Below, one piece after another: positions 5,833 to 6,871 of a stretch of DNA of 6,871 nucleotides (positions within the stretch are counted from its first letter, which is position 1; each line of letters begins with the position of its first letter). The position numbers and the translations under genes are program-made. Source of the stretch: CAZBUB01 sp046546355 (lineage in GTDB: Bacteria; Desulfobacterota; Desulfovibrionia; Desulfovibrionales; Desulfothermaceae); the NCBI GenBank assembly GCA_046546355.1, contig JBKGXZ010000089.1:1-6871 (forward strand), written 5' to 3'. Under the pieces are notes generated by a model. The model was not told the origin of the DNA. It did no database searches and saw nothing but the letters and a program-made list of their open reading frames with translations.

Positions 5833-5867
5833 ATTATATTCTTGCCCAGACCAGGTACCTGGGTCAA
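5833..5867 (-). promoter_or_regulatory. Candidate promoter of the ABM-domain gene with over-long spacer
   Basis: On the minus strand a perfect TATAAT (5833-5838) lies about 45 nt before the start codon and would give a leader of roughly 38 nt. The best -35-like element, TTGACC (5862-5867), is 23 nt away, too far for ordinary sigma-70 recognition, and no good hexamer sits at 16-18 nt. The spacer contains most of a perfect palindrome (5851-5862), so the promoter may depend on a regulator that binds there. Confidence 0.4.
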
Positions 5868-5877
5868 GGTAAAACCT
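5851..5877. promoter_or_regulatory. Paired AGGT/ACCT palindromes, candidate operator between divergent genes
   Basis: CCAGGTACCTGG (5851-5862) is a perfect 12-bp palindrome. A second related element follows: AGGT (5867-5870), three A bases, ACCT (5874-5877) and then GG. The two copies share the plan C-x-AGGT-(0 or 3)-ACCTGG, with centres about 15 bp apart. They sit within and just upstream of the minus-strand promoter region and about 50-80 bp before the metallopeptidase start. A dimeric regulator could act on both divergent genes. The repeats are directly seen; binding is inference. Confidence 0.35.
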
Positions 5878-5929
5878 GGAGCAGGCCGGCTGGGGCCTGT
5901 TTGTAGCCTTATACTGTCTGAAAAAAAAC

Positions 5930-6463
5930 ATGCCTGTAGCTGTCGTCAACTTCTCCAGCCAGAACCTGGTGCACCGAGAGGAAGTGCTCCTGGCTGTGGA
6001 GCGCCTGCCCAGGGAGCATTATGCCGGCCTGAGCATTATCCGCTATGATCCCCACCGCACCCTGGCCACCTATATGTCCTACCTGCAGAACCAGCCCTCT
6101 TCCGTGGGCACCAGGGGCACCTATCTGCACAGCTGGGACAGCTCCCAGTCAGTCATCGTGATCTACCCTTTTCGCTCCAGGGCAGAGTTTTTCCATGCCC
6201 TGTATCACGAGATCGGGCACCATGTATTCCTCAGGGTCCTGCTCCAGCAGCAGCGTGACAAGTGGTTCTTCAAGGTTCGGCCCCATGAGCAGGGCTTTGT
6301 GACCCAGAGAGCAGCCAAAAACGCCAGGGAGGATTTCGCAGAGACCTATGCCTGCTACTGCGCCAGTCCCCAGCTCTTGTTCCGGGCCCCAAAGAAAAGG
6401 GATTTCGTGCAACTAGAGGCCTTTGCAGGCAGAGCCCTTGAGCCTGCCAGCCCTAAAACCTGA
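5930..6463 (+). CDS. Putative zinc metallopeptidase (gluzincin-like, HEIGH...EDFAE)
   Basis: Cytoplasmic protein of 177 residues with no signal peptide or membrane segment. It carries a zinc-protease helix, FFHALYHEIGHHVF (87-100), in which His93 and His97 would bind zinc and Glu94 would activate water. Thirty-seven residues after His97 comes REDFAETYACYC (133-144), whose Glu134 is in place to be the third ligand. This plan, HExxH plus a downstream E-x-F-A-E, resembles the anthrax lethal-factor-like (ATLF) peptidases and related small uncharacterised bacterial metallopeptidases. Before the helix lies a strand-like SVIVIYPF (74-81). The residue seven before Glu134, where lethal factor has a functional tyrosine (Tyr728 relative to Glu735), is Arg127. 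The ATG has no Shine-Dalgarno, only an A-run, and a TATACT box (5910-5915) would give a leader of about 8 nt. The family is inferred from motifs; substrate unknown. A phage, toxin or stress role cannot be chosen from this window. Confidence 0.7.
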   Translation: MPVAVVNFSSQNLVHREEVLLAVERLPREHYAGLSIIRYDPHRTLATYMSYLQNQPSSVGTRGTYLHSWDSSQSVIVIYPFRSRAEFFHALYHEIGHHVFLRVLLQQQRDKWFFKVRPHEQGFVTQRAAKNAREDFAETYACYCASPQLLFRAPKKRDFVQLEAFAGRALEPASPKT

Positions 6464-6546
6464 GGATTGCACTTGCCCCTGCTTTGTCCTAGTTTGAGGT
6501 GCATTCTTGTCCCAGACAGCCACGCAGCTCAAAAAGTCCCTTGGCT
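6464..6546. other. Convergent intergenic gap without recognisable elements
   Basis: The 83 bases between the metallopeptidase stop and the stop of the convergent DUF218 gene contain no open frame, no strong hairpin with a U-run on either strand, and no repeat I can identify. Confidence 0.6.
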
Positions 6547-6871
6547 TCAATTTGGCAGGCGGGATTTATAGTCCTGCAGCCTGGCCCAAACCAGTCCCAA
6601 GCGCTCCCAGAGGGCCAGCCTGACCATCTCCAGGTATCCGGACTGAGGGAGCTGGTGTCCTATGTGCTTGTCAGGACGCTGGGGATCCACCAGATACCCT
6701 GTGGGCGCAGGCACCGGCTCCAGCCCCTGGGCCTGGAAGAGCTGCATGGCCCTGGGCATATGGAAGGCGGAAGTGACCAGGATGAGCCTGTCTCGTTGTT
6801 GCATCCTCTTGGCCATGGCTTTGGCTTCCCCAGCTGTGTTCAGGGGGCTGTCCTGGATCACGATCCTGTCT
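6547..6871 (-). CDS. YdcF/SanA/ElyC-like DUF218-domain protein, C-terminal part
   Basis: The gene runs off the right edge; 107 C-terminal residues are visible, ending at TGA (6547-6549). The frame is open to the edge (…DRIVIQDSPLNT), so the codon at 6859-6861 is an internal GTG and not a start. DUF218 hallmarks are clear: the DSPLNTAGEA segment (the family's E/D-x-S-x-NT motif), then LILVTSAFHMPRAMQLFQAQ, the typical V-TS-x-H-xPRA helix, and GLEPVPAPTGY, the family's strand ending in PAPTxY. The remaining part, with WERLGLVWARLQ, matches the usual C-terminal E-x-x-G-x-x-x-x-x-L end. In E. coli, SanA and ElyC are inner-membrane-anchored proteins linked to envelope integrity and peptidoglycan or enterobacterial common antigen metabolism; YdcF binds S-adenosylmethionine. 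The N-terminal half, including any membrane anchor, lies outside the window, so the subtype is open. Confidence 0.85.
   Translation of the reverse strand, partial: DRIVIQDSPLNTAGEAKAMAKRMQQRDRLILVTSAFHMPRAMQLFQAQGLEPVPAPTGYLVDPQRPDKHIGHQLPQSGYLEMVRLALWERLGLVWARLQDYKSRLPN

Noticed and set aside
1..6871. A defence island, mobile element, CRISPR array or toxin-antitoxin pair
   Set aside because: No transposase, integrase, terminal repeats, regularly spaced repeats or recognisable toxin-antitoxin pair were found. The metallopeptidase has no adjacent helix-turn-helix partner of the kind seen with ImmA/IrrE systems.

Overview
The window is a GC-rich, densely coded segment of a bacterial chromosome (6871 bp). 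It carries seven complete genes on the plus or minus strand that I can support, an eighth convergent gene cut by the right edge, and possibly the last codons of another gene at the left edge. No RNA gene, insertion sequence, phage gene, integrase or CRISPR array is visible. The periplasmic binding protein has a cleavable signal peptide, so the host is probably Gram-negative. Its mature form is extremely acidic (55 Asp+Glu against 20 Lys+Arg by my count), while the cytoplasmic ATPase beside it is charge-balanced. That pattern fits a halophile or haloalkaliphile that keeps a low-salt cytoplasm. A halophilic Desulfovibrionales-type bacterium or a halophilic spirochaete would both fit; this placement is inference and is not settled by the sequence.

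Layout. (1) 155-1249 (+) is a FemA/FemB/FemX-family aminoacyl-tRNA-dependent transferase of the peptidoglycan-bridge type. (2) 1395-4532 (+) is a complete polar amino acid ABC importer of the histidine/lysine/arginine/ornithine class, in the order ATPase (HisP-like), binding protein (HisJ/ArgT-like), permease (HisQ-like), permease (HisM-like). A good sigma-70-like promoter lies in front of the ATPase gene, a strong ribosome binding site precedes the binding protein, a perfect 10-bp stem-loop sits between the binding protein and the first permease, and the two permeases overlap by ATGA. (3) 4537-5466 (+) is an EamA/DMT-family membrane exporter that begins 4 nt after the last permease, so it is probably co-transcribed with the importer. 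(4) 5500-5787 (-) is a small antibiotic-biosynthesis-monooxygenase-fold protein. (5) 5930-6463 (+), divergent from it, is a small cytoplasmic putative zinc metallopeptidase with a HEIGH motif and a downstream EDFAE motif. (6) 6547-6871 (-) is the C-terminal part of a YdcF/SanA/ElyC-like DUF218 protein.

How they work together. The four ABC genes form one transport machine: the periplasmic protein captures a basic amino acid, the HisQ/HisM heterodimer forms the channel, and the HisP dimer drives uptake. The stem-loop after the binding-protein gene is placed where many binding-protein operons lower membrane-component expression relative to the binding protein. The adjacent EamA exporter may let amino acids or related metabolites leave the cell. 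FemAB and DUF218 proteins both relate to envelope or peptidoglycan biology, but nothing in the sequence ties them to the transporter. The least explained part is 5788-6463: a divergent regulatory region with two AGGT/ACCT palindromes and a metallopeptidase whose expected active-site tyrosine appears to be replaced.
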